Positions 9,166-18,690 of a DNA stretch of 30,409 nucleotides are shown here, piece after piece. The notes below the pieces were generated by a model that was given only the letters and a program-made list of their open reading frames with translations, ran no database searches and was not told the origin of the DNA. The first letter of the stretch is position 1. Every line of letters starts with the position of its first letter. The position numbers and the translations under genes were made by a program. This stretch comes from Chara braunii (taxonomy: Eukaryota; Streptophyta; Charophyceae; Charales; Characeae), in assembly GCA_003427395.1 (NCBI GenBank), contig BFEA01000968.1, positions 70,833-101,241 of the forward strand. The letters run 5' to 3'.

Positions 9166-10065
9166 GTGCATGTGGTGAGTGGCTGTGGGAGTCTTTCAGT
9201 CGTGCTGTTGGGATTTGAATACGGGAGCTTTTGGGCTGTTGCGGATGGGTCTGCGGGATTGGGGACTTGGGCTGTCCGGGATTGGGGGGACTCGTACTAC
9301 AGGGTTTGTTTTCTAGGATAAAGGTGTTTTCTCCGTTTAGCGTAGTGGCAGACTGGCTTGGTGTACGTGGTAGTTTCTGTTGTGTATAAGACTGATAGTT
9401 TGTTAGTGCATGCGAAGAGGGTTTTGTAAAGTGTGGCAATTTGGTATCTGGGATGGGTCCGCTTTTGTTTGGGCTGATCCCTTGTGTTGTTGCCTAAAGT
9501 GGGATTGTGAGGGTGCGACACGCTGGTTTGTCATTCCAGACACTTGTGCTACTTTTTTCCTCTGACATCGCTGTACGTATCCTGTTCGAGGTGTATGACC
9601 TGAAATGTTGCTAAACGCTCGACCTTTGCCAATGATTGGTCAGGTATTGGTAAATGTCAGGACGTAACAGTTGAAATAATGTATTGTCTAACAGAGGAAG
9701 AATGTGAGTCGTTGATGAATTACCAGGTAATAAATAGCGGTGCCTCCAGGTCAGGCCTGTGCTTGGAGGCATGGGGCATTCTCTATGGTGAGGCGGTGTG
9801 TTCCTGGAGACGGCGGCTGCAAAATCATGCATCGGGTGGAGGCTCTTTGGATCACCTCTGCCTCTTATGCGCTGATGCAAAATAGAGGATTGGACCTTCA
9901 TGGCACAGCGAGTATGTTTCTGGTTGTCCTCGATGTTTGACTTATGGAGGTAACATGCTTCTGTCCTTGCTGATGAGCGGGAGATTTAAGTGACGAATGT
10001 TATTGGGATTGGCAGTTAATGATCCTATGACCGGTGGATGCTGTGAAATCTCTCTTTACAGTGTT
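9166..10065 (+). repeat. Long dispersed repeat A, copy 2
   Basis: Partner of 2766-3640. This copy has lost many CpG sites kept in copy 1. It has an additional block around 9320-9440 compared with copy 1, and both copies end in sequence like GCTGTGAAATC or GATGTGAAACC, with GCTCCT downstream. A third, partial relic of this right end appears at about 10808-10880. No intact ORF is shared between copies. Confidence 0.85.
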
Positions 10066-10295
10066 ATGCTCCTATGGATGCCGAATCTTCTCCAATCCTG
10101 CTTGTAGCTTTCTGTCTCCTTTAATGTGTACTACGATGCTATTTTTGTGCAGCAATCTCGTTTGTTTGATGACATCTTTTCAGTTTTGCTTGCTTTAAGG
10201 AGTTTGACTTTGGGGATCTGTACTTATAGCCGCATGTTCCTGCATGAAGATTGCATAACGACAGTCTGTTGAGATGCTTTAACTGGAAACGTATG
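10066..10295. other. Gene-free stretch
   Basis: Nothing recognised between repeat A copy 2 and the 72-bp tandem array. Confidence 0.4.
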
Positions 10296-10555
10296 AGGTG
10301 CTTTATCTATATACAGCTATAAGGACCGTACACGGTAGTTGGGTGAAGACGGCAGGTAGTCTCGTATAGGTGCTTTATCTATATACAGCTNNNNNNNNNN
10401 NNNNNNNNNNNNNNNNNNNNNNNNNNNNNNNNNNNNNNNNNNNNNNNNNNNNNNNNNNNNCAGCAGGTAGTCTCGTATAGGTGCTTTATCTATATACAGC
10501 TATAAGGACCGTACACGGTAGTTGGGTGAAGACGGCAGGTAGTCTCGTATAGGTG
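10296..10555 (+). repeat. 72-bp tandem repeat array, interrupted by the gap
   Basis: The unit begins AGGTGCTTTATCTATATACAGC and ends CAGGTAGTCTCGTAT. Starts are at 10296, 10368, 10479 and a partial at 10551. Spacing on each side of the gap is exactly 72 bp and the units are virtually identical. Across the gap the spacing is 111 bp, not a multiple of 72, so the gap length is not trustworthy and the true array may be longer. Confidence 0.92.
10391..10460. other. Assembly gap (70 N)
   Basis: Seventy consecutive N inside the 72-bp array, most likely where the assembler could not resolve the number of identical units. Confidence 0.98.
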
Positions 10556-10983
10556 AGGAGCATAGTTGTATTTACGGGAGTGGTTGCTGTTGTGGTAAAA
10601 TTCTGTTGGGCACAACATTTGGTTGTCACCCATTAGTTGGATGAGAGGTAGAGAGGGCGTTCGAGAATAGTGAGGAGCGTAGTTGTTTTTATCTTGGTGT
10701 GTGCTATTCTAGACTGACGACGGTCATCGAGAATGGGTGATCTCTTTGGATGTCACGCAGCAGTCGGATGTCGCGCATTGGTCGAGAATGGTAAATTATG
10801 TTCTAATAGTTCATCTGAGCTTTGGAGGCTATGAAATAATTGTCAATAGTATTTTGCTCCTATCTGACACCATTGCTGGTTTGTGGAAGTTCTTTACTTA
10901 AGTTGGTTGAGTTGCAAAATGATCCGAATCTGGTCAGAGACGAAACGAGTAATTTTTGTGAACAAGGTGTCGAGCTTCGATCT
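10556..10983. other. Gene-free stretch with repeat relics
   Basis: GTGAGGAGCRTAGTTGT occurs near 10552 and 10669. About 10808-10880 resembles the right end of repeat A (TTCATCTGA...GGA..CTATGAAAT, then GCTCCT). No gene is seen. Confidence 0.5.
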
Positions 10984-11121
10984 CTTTCGACAATACGCCT
11001 TTGGTGTAAAGTAGCTACATGAATGGAGTTGTTTGATGGTTCAATTACGACCCCTTTCGACGATACACCTTTGGTGTAAAGTAGCTACATGAATGGAGTT
11101 GTTTGACGGTTCAATTACGGC
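10984..11121 (+). repeat. 70-bp tandem duplication
   Basis: CTTTCGACRATACRCCTTTGGTG starts at 10984 and 11054, with a period of 70 bp. Only about four differences are visible over the unit, several of them G/A or T/C at CpG. The right unit runs directly into repeat F copy 2 at 11117. Confidence 0.9.
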
Positions 11122-11505
11122 CTGTGGTGATCAATAGCGGATTATACCGAAGTCTCCGGACTGAGGAGATCGAAATTGTTGTTACACATTCTGAGGCATT
11201 GTTGTCACATTCTGAGCACACGAATACCCATATGGAAGTAGATAGAAATCTCTCAGTTTACAAACCAATGGCTGGGCAGAATCTGTCTATTGACCTGTCT
11301 ACTGGAACACCCAACAGTTGTGTCGGGGATGAAAATTCCCCATCTGTATATTGGTTTATGTGCCGCCGGCTCGGTTATGGGGTGCCGGCTCCGCAGGTTA
11401 ATTCCGAATTCAAACCATGACAAAATTGGTCATGCGGAGCGGTAAAATTACTGGGAGATGATGATTCTCTTCTTTCCCCAAATGATCGACATTGATTCCA
11501 CATTG
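11117..11505 (+). repeat. Dispersed repeat F, copy 2
   Basis: Partner of 2105-2541. The forward ORF at 11103-11420 starts inside the 70-bp duplication and crosses the repeat; the same frame is not kept in copy 1, so I do not call it a gene. Confidence 0.75.
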
Positions 11506-11673
11506 TGCCTGGCGAACACGGGGGCCTGTTATATACAGGGATTGTCGTAAGTCGGATGTGTGTCTACTTTACCTGGCCAACACTGAGGCCATGGCTCTTA
11601 TGTACAGGGGATATCTGGATGCGTCTATTCATTTATTGATGACAAATGCACTCACTACGGATTGGGAGGTCTC
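11506..11673. other. Gene-free stretch
   Basis: A short local duplication, GGCGAACACGGGGGCCTGTTATATACAGGG and GGCCAACACTGAGGCCATGG...TACAGGGG (about 11510 and 11575), and nothing else supported. Confidence 0.4.
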
Positions 11674-12085
11674 TGGGTAGTAGATTGAAGCATAAAAGTG
11701 GGTGTGCTCATCGTATGAATTGATTGCTGGGGATTAATTGAGGACTGAGACTTGTTCTTTTTCATATTCAGCGGTCTGTTTCCATTGCACTGAAATTTTA
11801 ACGTGGTGATCGAGACGAGGTACCTGGCTGGTATCATCCCTCTGCGCTTATGGAGCGGACTGTTGCATTTGCTGTATATTCCTGCGCGAAGATCACATAT
11901 CGACAGTGCTTGGTGAGATTCGCGAATCGGAAATTTCAGTTTCGGGGGCTCCGAAGACATGGGCTGCATATTTCATGTCCTGGAGGGTGCAACAATGTTG
12001 CTGTTACCTGATAGGTAGAGACCATGTGGCCTTCATGTGCAACTTCAGTGCTACGGGATTTTGTGCTATTGCTGCTCTTGCTGCA
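11674..12085 (+). repeat. Dispersed repeat G, copy 2
   Basis: Partner of 8584-8985. It keeps more CpG in the stretch around GCGCGAAGATCACATATCGAC and GATTCGCGAATCGG than copy 1. It ends close to a T run (about 12089-12098). Confidence 0.8.
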
Positions 12086-12603
12086 TTTTTTTTTTGTCTT
12101 TTGATTACGTTTGGGTTCTTTTCTTTGTGTAACTACTGTTAGTCAAATGAAAGCTGATGGCGTAACCTAACGGTCTCCGCGGGTTATTGTCCGTGTAAAT
12201 GGCCATAGGAACTGTGTCATGGAGTGCTGGAGAACGTCTCAGTTGTTTTTTTGTATGTTGATGTATCTGATAGTTACGGGAGGAGAGCGATGTTAGAGAG
12301 TCGAGGGATAAAATGGAATGATATGAGACATATTAAGCTTTTTGGTTGTATCGAGGCGACCTGTGATATGAAGAAAATTGAATCGTCGATGGCGATAGAA
12401 ACTGTCCTGGAGTGCTGCAGTATGTCACGATTTAGGAAACGTACTGGCTACTACAGGAGCGCCCAATTTCATCTGACCTAGGAGCGTTTCTACTCTATTT
12501 TTTTCCACGGCCGATAGCTTGGCCAAGTAACGGTAAGGTTTTCGTATGTTGGTTTTTTAGTGGGTGGTTGTTTTTGTGTTACTTTTGCCATAGAGCATGA
12601 TAT
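12086..12603 (+). other. Stretch with one uncertain 85-codon ORF
   Basis: The forward frame 12224-12481 is open. Its second half (from MLESRGIKWNDMRHIKLF to RTGYYRSAQFHLT) reads like a normal hydrophilic protein, but no family is recognised and no second copy exists here. An internal short duplication (about 12200-12235 and 12391-12420: ATAGRAACTGT...GGAGTGCTG) spans the ORF start. I would not call it a gene. Confidence 0.15.
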
Positions 12604-12639
12604 CTAGTGGACTAGGGCGCACATTTTCTAGTGGACTAG
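12604..12639 (+). repeat. Duplicated palindrome CTAGTGGACTAG
   Basis: CTAGT-GG-ACTAG occurs at 12604-12615 and 12628-12639, each followed by KGCG. The second copy sits exactly at the left limit of the block shared with 25991, so it may mark an insertion or recombination boundary. Confidence 0.7.
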
Positions 12640-13570
12640 TGCGGAGATGATGTTTATCAAATTATGATAGGAAGAAATGATGGGCTGGGTGCAAACCAGG
12701 CCATGATTCTAAGATGAATCAATTGATGTGCTATTGACGAAGCCTTTCTTTGCGCACTAGACTGTTGTGACCCTGAGGTGATGAACATTGCACGACGGTC
12801 TACTGAACCGGCATGTTGATAACGCAATTTAAACCCAAAAGTGTACTGATCAGGCCGTTCATGAATGTATTTGGAACTGGCAAGTGGCGCCACCCTAGAG
12901 TATGGAGTAGATACTTCGATCTCGTATCAAGTGAGTGCGGGGATGGATCTTGACATGATTATCCTTCGAGCTCGTATCAAGTGCTCATATCAAGTGAGTG
13001 CGGGGATGGATCTTGACGAGATAATACAACTCGACGGTCTACTGAACCGCAATGTGGAAAATACAGATAAACTGCAAATCTACCAATCAGGAGATATCTT
13101 GCCGTTAGTGATGCCCAAGAATGCAATTTGAACTTGGGATGTCTCTCGTTGGTTTGCGTTTAGATTCTTCTTAGGTGGTTGTGTGCTGCTTTATAGTGCA
13201 TGAAAACAGCCACAATGTTTTTCCATTCAGGCATTGTGGTGTTGAACTGTGCGTAGAGCGAGAAACGGGTTTTGCGATTGTGTTTCTTTTTTGATCTGAA
13301 TGAAATAGCGAAGACTAGTTGAACGACCCAAAATGCTGTGACGTGATGGAGGACGCGGAGAAAGTTGGTAGATGGTTTCTAAATTTGAGGTTAGAAGATG
13401 TCTTTGGATGGAACTGCATATTGATTTTCGGAGTGGAAGAAGAGATGTTGGTAAGCTTTAGTGAGTTGAAATGTATGCTGTAATTGGCAAAAGCCTTTCC
13501 ACAGTCCTTCAGGTGGGGCTGTCGTATTTATGCTATTGTTGCTGGAAAGTGATGGTTGGGACCTATGTGG
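12636..13570 (+). repeat. Mosaic block B, copy 1 left part
   Basis: 12636-12865 aligns with 25991-26205, and 12990-13570 aligns with 27105-27625. In copy 1 the two parts are about 125 bp apart; in copy 2 they are about 900 bp apart. Landmarks are AAATTATGATAGG, GACGGTCTACTGAACCG, CATGAAAACAGCCACAATGTT and GGCAAAAGCCT. The forward ORF 12865-13131 and the minus ORF 13391-13723 are not kept as equivalent frames in copy 2. Confidence 0.88.
12926..13017 (+). repeat. 62-bp tandem duplication
   Basis: TATCAAGTGAGTGCGGGGATGGATCTTGAC appears at about 12926 and again at about 12988. A partial unit TATCAAGTG lies between them. Copy 2 of the block (near 27100) has only one such unit. Confidence 0.85.
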
Positions 13571-14088
13571 GGTTTCAACACTGGCTAGACAACCGGAGGT
13601 CTTGTTTCCACGGCGCTCTGTATGACTATTACCTAGTGCAACTAATCGACGGACCACATCATGCAAGATCATAGTGCTAGTCATTACTAGAGCACATTTT
13701 TGAGTTTTCTCATATTTGTTCACAGAGTAGTCGTATTCGACAGTTCTGAGCTTCAGTATCGTGGCGGGGGATTTTGCTGATCGGATAGCCTTGTTGTGCT
13801 TCTATGTTTCTATCTAGAGTGGTTCACAGCTTCGGGCGAGGATGAGAAAAAAATGAATGATCCCGCTAGGAAGAGTATGAAGCATGGCGTTTCAGATTCT
13901 TGTGCGAACCTGCGAGGTGTATTTTTCTTTTTGAGGTGTATGTGATGATATCATCTCAGGAATAGTAGGATTTGATCTAATGTCCCCAAGGAGAATGGAT
14001 TCTCGTGCGAGGTATTCATGATGCGATCGTCTCAGAAATGACAGTTTTTGTTGGAATTGTTTCGAGGAGAAGTCGTAGGGAACAAAGC
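13571..14088. other. Segment absent from block copy 2
   Basis: Copy 2 joins the sequence matching 13570 directly to the sequence matching about 14103, so these 520 bp are either an insertion in copy 1 or a deletion in copy 2. Inside it, TTCTTGTGCGAACCTGCGAGGTGTAT (about 13897) is echoed at about 14000 (TTCTCGTGCGAGGTATTC). No gene is seen. Confidence 0.6.
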
Positions 14089-14411
14089 GCCATGCAGTTC
14101 ATGGCGATTGTTTTGGCCTGTGATGTTAAATATCATGACAAGCGTATGGCAGAGTTGGCATATGACCAATTTGCTGACAAACGGTGATCTGAGGCTTTTT
14201 GTTTGGTGGAAGACGGTGGAAGTCGCAAGCGTTTTGAGAGGGTGCTAAGCGTCGCGCAATTCATGGTGATTGTTTTACCCTTTGATGTTAAATATCACGC
14301 CAAGCATATGGCAGAGTTGGCATATGACCAATTTGCTGACGAACGGTGATCTGAGGCTTTTTGTTTGGTGGAAGACTTTGGGGGAAGTCTCAAGCGTTTT
14401 GAGAGGGTGCT
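14089..14411 (+). repeat. Tandem duplication of about 162 bp; third copy at 27620-27740
   Basis: Unit 1 is about 14089-14246 and unit 2 about 14251-14411. Shared sequence includes GATGTTAAATATCA, TATGGCAGAGTTGGCATATG and GATCTGAGGCTTTTTGTTTGG. A single third unit lies at 27620-27740. Forward ORFs (14005-14187, 14048-14248 and 14270-14479) follow the repeat, and one shared reading (MLNI...VWQSWHMTNLLTN.GDLRLFVWWKT) is kept in both tandem units. That is expected from high DNA identity and is not proof of coding. Confidence 0.9.
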
Positions 14412-15403
14412 GGAATGTTGGCGCAGTTACTGATATTGTCGGCTGTGTAACTAGATGTTCGACTCGTCGCGCGGTATGAAGCCGGCCGTGATGACTATCA
14501 ATGTCATCATGGTGAATTACGGTAGAAAGACCTATGGCTATGTCTGCTCCTTTTGAGAATGGTATAATGAGACGGGGGCCTGGAACGCCCCTACGTTATC
14601 GCTATGGACTGTGGTTTCTATGAGGGTTATGTGGGGAGCTCGGGTGGTGTCCATAGACGTGCCACTCGACGTACCCTGCGAACGCCATTTGCCACCTAGA
14701 GGGTGCTAGCACATGGATGACTTCCAAGTGACTCGTCTTTTTATAATCTACGCTCATTAGAGGGTGCTAGCAAACCTAGAGGGATACCCATCAAATGTGT
14801 GCTGGCTGATGTTCCTGTCTTTCTACGAATTGAGCACGGAAGAAATGACCATGCCACCATTTCACTTTTAACTTTTTCGAATGTGGCAATTCTTGGACAT
14901 TGTCCTTGGAGTGAGATTTCCGGCCAAACATTGTTACTTATTATGCACCCAGCAAACGAGGGAGATGAATGGTCTTAGGGTGTCCTCAACTTTACCAAGC
15001 CTGTAATGATGAATGAAAACCCGCGCTTCTGAGTAATCATGAAGCAAAAAGGGTCAATGGTTGAATCTCTTCAGCTGAGCCGGCTTTTACTGTTTGTTGT
15101 TGGATGCAATCATTGCCAATCCCATATCCTGGACGTTGTCCTATGGGTTGTTGAGATGGACATGATTAGGTGTATGATGCTGGCAGTGCGTAATTTAAGG
15201 TACTTACAAATTGGTGTTATCCCACCATGGATAATGCTACTATCATAACGTGTCACTGCCGACAATGTACACCTATGCGACTGCGAGAATGGTGATGAGG
15301 CAATTGCGCACCTGATTATAGCAGAATTTTCATTGCGGTTTTGCTACGGTGAGGTGCTTTTTCTCTGTGCTGTGTATGATTTTTTCCACGTTGATTAGAC
15401 CTT
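14412..15403. other. Gene-free stretch
   Basis: The 15-mer TAGAGGGTGCTAGCA is repeated near 14697 and 14759. Repeat K copy 1 lies at 14996-15045. The forward ORF 15039-15248 is hydrophobic with no recognisable motif. No RNA gene is seen. Confidence 0.45.
14996..15045 (+). repeat. Dispersed repeat K, copy 1 (decayed; pair with 19540-19590)
   Basis: CCCGCGCTTCTGA.TAATCATG matches 19561-19583. In the frame that reads PALLNNH in the partner, this copy reads PALLSNH but has a TGA two codons earlier, so if the ancestor was coding this copy is broken. Confidence 0.65.
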
Positions 15404-15578
15404 CCATTGTGGTTCTCCGGAATTCCAGGTTTACATAGTACGTAGTAATGTTGATATAAGAATCAATGGTCAGGCGATCGTTTCGTCCATTGTGGTTCTC
15501 CGGAATTCCAGGTTTACATAGTGCGTAGTAATGTTGTTGTGCCAATATAAGAATCAATGGTCAGGCGATCGTTTCGTC
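15404..15578 (+). repeat. Tandem duplication, 83-bp and 92-bp units
   Basis: Unit 1 starts at 15404 and unit 2 at 15487, both with CCATTGTGGTTCTCCGGAATTCC. Unit 2 has a 9-bp insertion (TTGTGCCAA region) and otherwise almost no difference, so the duplication is young. Confidence 0.93.
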
Positions 15579-15690
15579 AGGAGTGCAATGCATTGCCTAA
15601 ACCAGTATCCTGATCATGAACCATTGATGGCGTTTGAATCGTGTGGCTTGTCAATGGTAAAATGGATGTGGTATTATCAAATGCAGCCTA

Positions 15691-15760
15691 TGATGGAGAA
15701 GCCTTATCAGCAACAACATATTCGTTGAATAGTTCAATCACCATCTTTCGACTGAGGCTG
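15691..15760 (+). repeat. Dispersed repeat J, copy 1 (pair with 21323-21394)
   Basis: TGATGGAGAA...CAGCAA, ATATTCGTTGAA and TCACCATCTTTCGACTGAGG are shared with 21323-21394. In the second copy the repeat lies directly left of repeat E copy 2. Confidence 0.75.
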
Positions 15761-16268
15761 CGGCTGGCTGTGAGATTAGCGAGAAAAATTAACTGAAACA
15801 CTTTTTTTTAGGTAGTTCGGAGCTGAACGAGCTGTATTCCATTCAAGTTGGTCGATGAGAACTAATGGTATTTGATTGTGATTGGGGAGGGAAAACGCTC
15901 CCAAACATTGAATGTCAGTGTGTTGTGTGCAAATTATCCCTTCGTATTGTGAACGAGCCGGGTTTCTACCAGTGGTATATTTGTAACCACCAGGATCTCC
16001 TAGCATTCAAGACCCTGTGGATACATGTTGGGTTTACAGTTCAGCATTTTTGTATGAAATAATCGCAACTCGGATTCTTGGTGGTGAGCATGGCAAGCAA
16101 GTGCGTATGTGTCCATTGGGTGATGCTACGTATGATGTTAGACATTGTGACAAGCAATCCCAAGGCAGAGGTGGCTTTTGTAGGCAATCTGCTGATTAAC
16201 AGTGAGCTGAGTTGTTTGGGTAGGGAGCTACTCACTTTTCCAGCCAAGCCTAAGAGGCGGTGTGGAAG
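15761..16268. other. Gene-free stretch with short ORFs
   Basis: GAGCTGTATTCCATT at about 15829 matches 27950 (repeat L, about 35 bp: 15813-15846 with 27931-27965). Forward ORFs 15865-16062 and 16078-16374 are open but unrecognised and have no partner copy here. Confidence 0.4.
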
Positions 16269-16829
16269 TTATGTTGCAATATGCTTTATTTCCCTGAAGC
16301 AGGGGATACCGGTGGCTCGCAACAAAAACTCTATTTTGGGCCGCCATGGTTTCCTTCCGTCGTCACCCAAATAGGACGCCACGATTATCAGCGCAGTCGT
16401 AAGTCTTAATTGCGCAGCCTGATCTCTGCGTGGCCTGATCGTTACTTGAGGATGTTGCAGGATAATGGAGGTTTGGGATGCAAATTGTTTTGTATGGTAA
16501 GAATGTCGGTATTTTCTCCGTGCAGCAGTCTCAACGTTCATATTATAGTGAGGCATACACCAAAACGACTTCTGGGGAAATCGTCTCCAATGATAAAGAC
16601 TTCTTCCACTGAGCTGGAGTAAGTTGAGCCTAGTTATGGTGAAGGGTAATGTGTATTGGAATAATCCGATGATGAGAAACCTATGCTTTGAGGCTCTGCT
16701 GTGATTTATCAATGTCAAACACTCTAATTTTTTCCTGAGGATTGTTTCAGTCATGAAAACACCCAAAGTGTATTTTTCTAAATTTTCCCAGGAAACCAGT
16801 CCCTCCGATGGAAGAGGTGATAAGAGCAC
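16269..16829 (-). CDS. Uncertain 186-codon ORF, unknown function
   Basis: A minus-strand open frame from near 16829 that ends DDGRKPWRPKIEFLLRATG and a short tail. The composition is closer to an ordinary protein than in the other A/C-rich ORFs (Leu, Arg, Ile and Lys are all common, with two runs of basic residues). No family motif is recognised. It overlaps repeat D copy 2 (16670-16746), and the repeat D core is not open in an equivalent frame at the other three sites. It could be a chance ORF or a mobile-element fragment. Confidence 0.2.
   Translation of the reverse strand: MLLSPLPSEGLVSWENLEKYTLGVFMTETILRKKLECLTLINHSRASKHRFLIIGLFQYTLPFTITRLNLLQLSGRSLYHWRRFPQKSFWCMPHYNMNVETAARRKYRHSYHTKQFASQTSIILQHPQVTIRPRRDQAAQLRLTTALIIVASYLGDDGRKPWRPKIEFLLRATGIPCFREIKHIAT
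16670..16746 (+). repeat. Dispersed repeat D, copy 2
   Basis: The core at 16718-16746 is nearly identical to 632-660, with the same upstream phrase GATGAGAAACCTA. Confidence 0.8.
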
Positions 16830-17540
16830 CCTTCTAGCAAGTAGACTGGTTGCTCCGATCTATTGGTGGGGAGCAACACCTTCTGGGAAATGGGTCCAGA
16901 GTCCGGTTCAGCATCTGAAGATGCTGGAAGGTTCGAACAGATTTATGAAACCAGGGGATTGACTGAGCAGCAGGTGAAAGGATGCACATGAGAGGAATGA
17001 CAAGAGGGGAGCTCTTCTGTCTTCCTGCTGGGCGCATGAACAACCTGACCAGCGAATCTGTTCATTCCAGTCAAGCAACTGCAATCTAAGCACCAGCTCT
17101 TCTCGAGTAAGCCATTGTAGCAGCAGCACGCAAATCAACGTGTCTGTCAATCACGAAAGTAGACAATAAGCCGACCCTCCACCGTTTGGTTTCAAGGCAA
17201 GACAATAGGCCGACCTTCCATCTTTTTCCTTCCATGTGAACCACGTCCTTTGTTTTCAAAGCATGACCGGACCCGGCTCCAGTGCGAAAATAGTAGCGGG
17301 CCAGAAGACTTTGGCTTCCCTGGGAAACACCGGGCCTCAAACTGGACTGTGCGACTTGGCGCCAGGATAAGCTGGCTTCCCTGGGAGTCCCCAGGGACGG
17401 GTTGCTGGAGTTTGGTCTGGAACAGGCGACCAAAGGCTCCATGCGCCACAGGCCGGGTCAGTCTATCCTCGTGTTGTGGGAGGATGGAATCCCACAATTA
17501 TCAGGATGTCTGATGGCAATGTAGTTTTCAAATACTGCGT
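16830..17540. other. More GC-rich gene-free stretch
   Basis: AGACAATARGCCGACCYTCCA is duplicated (about 17161 and 17202), and TGGCTTCCCTGGGA occurs twice (about 17313 and 17372). Several minus and plus ORFs overlap in 17086-17513, none with a known motif and several at once, which suggests chance opening in GC-rich DNA. Confidence 0.45.
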
Positions 17541-18035
17541 CCTCGTTGTCACCCACCCTTTGAACCTGATCACCGTTTCGGTTCAGCACCTGTTGTCAGC
17601 CAGCCTTTGATGTACTAATGGGATATGGTGAATGGATTGACATGCAATGTGGCAGGCTACTGGTATGGTACTTGTGTGCGGGCGGGGGAATCATATGACA
17701 CCCTGATGTGGATTCACCAAGGGAGGAGGGGAGTTGATGATATCGATTGTTCCCCAAATGATCCACGCAGTGAATCCGATCCGTAGGTGGCTAAGTGTTC
17801 AAAACCGTGTCTGTGATCCTATAAAACTATTGAATCTTTGCTACAAGCCTGTTCAGTGAGGACATGTAGCGTACACTGGACATGCACGTAATGGCTCAGT
17901 GGGTATTTGACCCTTTCTGCTGGTGAAGCCTGTAATGAAGCGTCCTGCCACGGGGGTGGTAGCATCATGAATGCAATGACCATTTACGTCACTGTTTGTA
18001 TGCTTTTTTTGTGTTTCTGGCTGTTTGACATGAGC
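17541..18035. other. Gene-free stretch
   Basis: A possible relic of repeat F lies near 17740-17765 (GATATCGATTGTTCCCCAAATGATC). TGGCTCAGTGGG at 17892-17903 is a perfect tRNA A-box string, but no B-box follows at the needed distance. Nothing else is supported. Confidence 0.4.
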
Positions 18036-18449
18036 TTAATTTGTGGTAAAGGAATCAATTGAATATAATGTGGATGTCTCAACTTCTCTTAAACCTCTAG
18101 TACACCACCCCAGCGTTGCAGAAAGTTTTTGTCGCCACAAGCGAAACTCGGAGGGACCGCGCAGCAAGGCCCCCCTTTGAAAAACAAAATCGGCGGCCTC
18201 CGAAGCGGTGCGGGGTTTGTGCTGACACCCGCAGGCCAATATGTGGTGTCCTGGGGCCATCCTTTGGTGGCAATGGTGATATGAGGTAAGCCCATCGTGG
18301 TCATGTTTGCAATGATGATAAAAAGCTTTTAATTCTGACACCTCTTGTTTGAGGGGATTATCCTCTGTGAACACGAATTGCTTCAGGTAACGCCTGAGCC
18401 AACATGACCCATGATGAAATGTTTGTTTTTCTCGTTTTGCCGGCTCCAC
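18036..18449 (-). pseudogene. Conserved minus-strand frame, copy 1; unknown protein relic
   Basis: The first 33 codons of this 137-codon frame match a minus-strand frame at 23755 and leftwards at 28 of 33 residues. The shared phrases are KQTFHHGSCWLR, YLKQF and FTEDNP. The start codon used by both frames is GTG (complement of 18447-18449), so the true beginning, if any, is probably an ATG or splice site further right. DNA identity over the same stretch is about 93%, and most differences change an amino acid, so there is no sign of selection on the protein. The remainder (to 18036) has Cys/His-rich phrases (YHHCKHDHDGL, YHHCHQR) but not a spacing I recognise as a zinc finger. It is most likely part of an old duplicated element. 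Confidence 0.3.
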
Positions 18450-18690
18450 CTCATTCTACACTCTCTGAAGGATTTACCAAAATTTGGCTTCACCGTACCG
18501 GAGAAAGCATGTTGATATAATTAACCTCATGTCTGTCTGTTGGAAGCACAAATAATGACGTGAGGATTGTCTCCCTTAAACTCCCACTATCTCCGATCCT
18601 GTTTTTGCCAAACTAGAGTACTGGTGTAAGTACAACGTGAGTGAGGCAGTTCGTTGCACCACGTGAACTCCGTCTTCCATAGCTGGCAGG
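18352..18690 (+). repeat. Dispersed repeat H, copy 1 (pair with 23658-23965)
   Basis: About 0.3 kb aligned throughout: GGGGATTATCCTCTGTGAAC, CATGATGAAATGTTTGTTTT, GGCTTCACCGTAC and ACTAGAGTACTGGT. Copy 1 has about 35 bp extra near 18525-18555. Confidence 0.88.

Noticed and set aside
10296-10555. CRISPR-like array
   Set aside because: The units are contiguous 72-bp tandem copies without unique spacers, and the genome appears eukaryotic.
12089-12100. T run as a transcription terminator
   Set aside because: No transcript unit or hairpin precedes it; it is the end of a diverged repeat.
16934-16990. Minus-strand B-box GTTCGAACC with GCTCAGTC upstream
   Set aside because: The spacing between the boxes is about 31 bp, too short for a tRNA.
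17086-17513. Cluster of overlapping ORFs in GC-rich DNA as a gene
   Set aside because: Three or more frames are open on both strands together, none with a known motif.
17892-17903. Perfect tRNA A-box TGGCTCAGTGGG
   Set aside because: No B-box at 40-60 bp downstream, and no cloverleaf.
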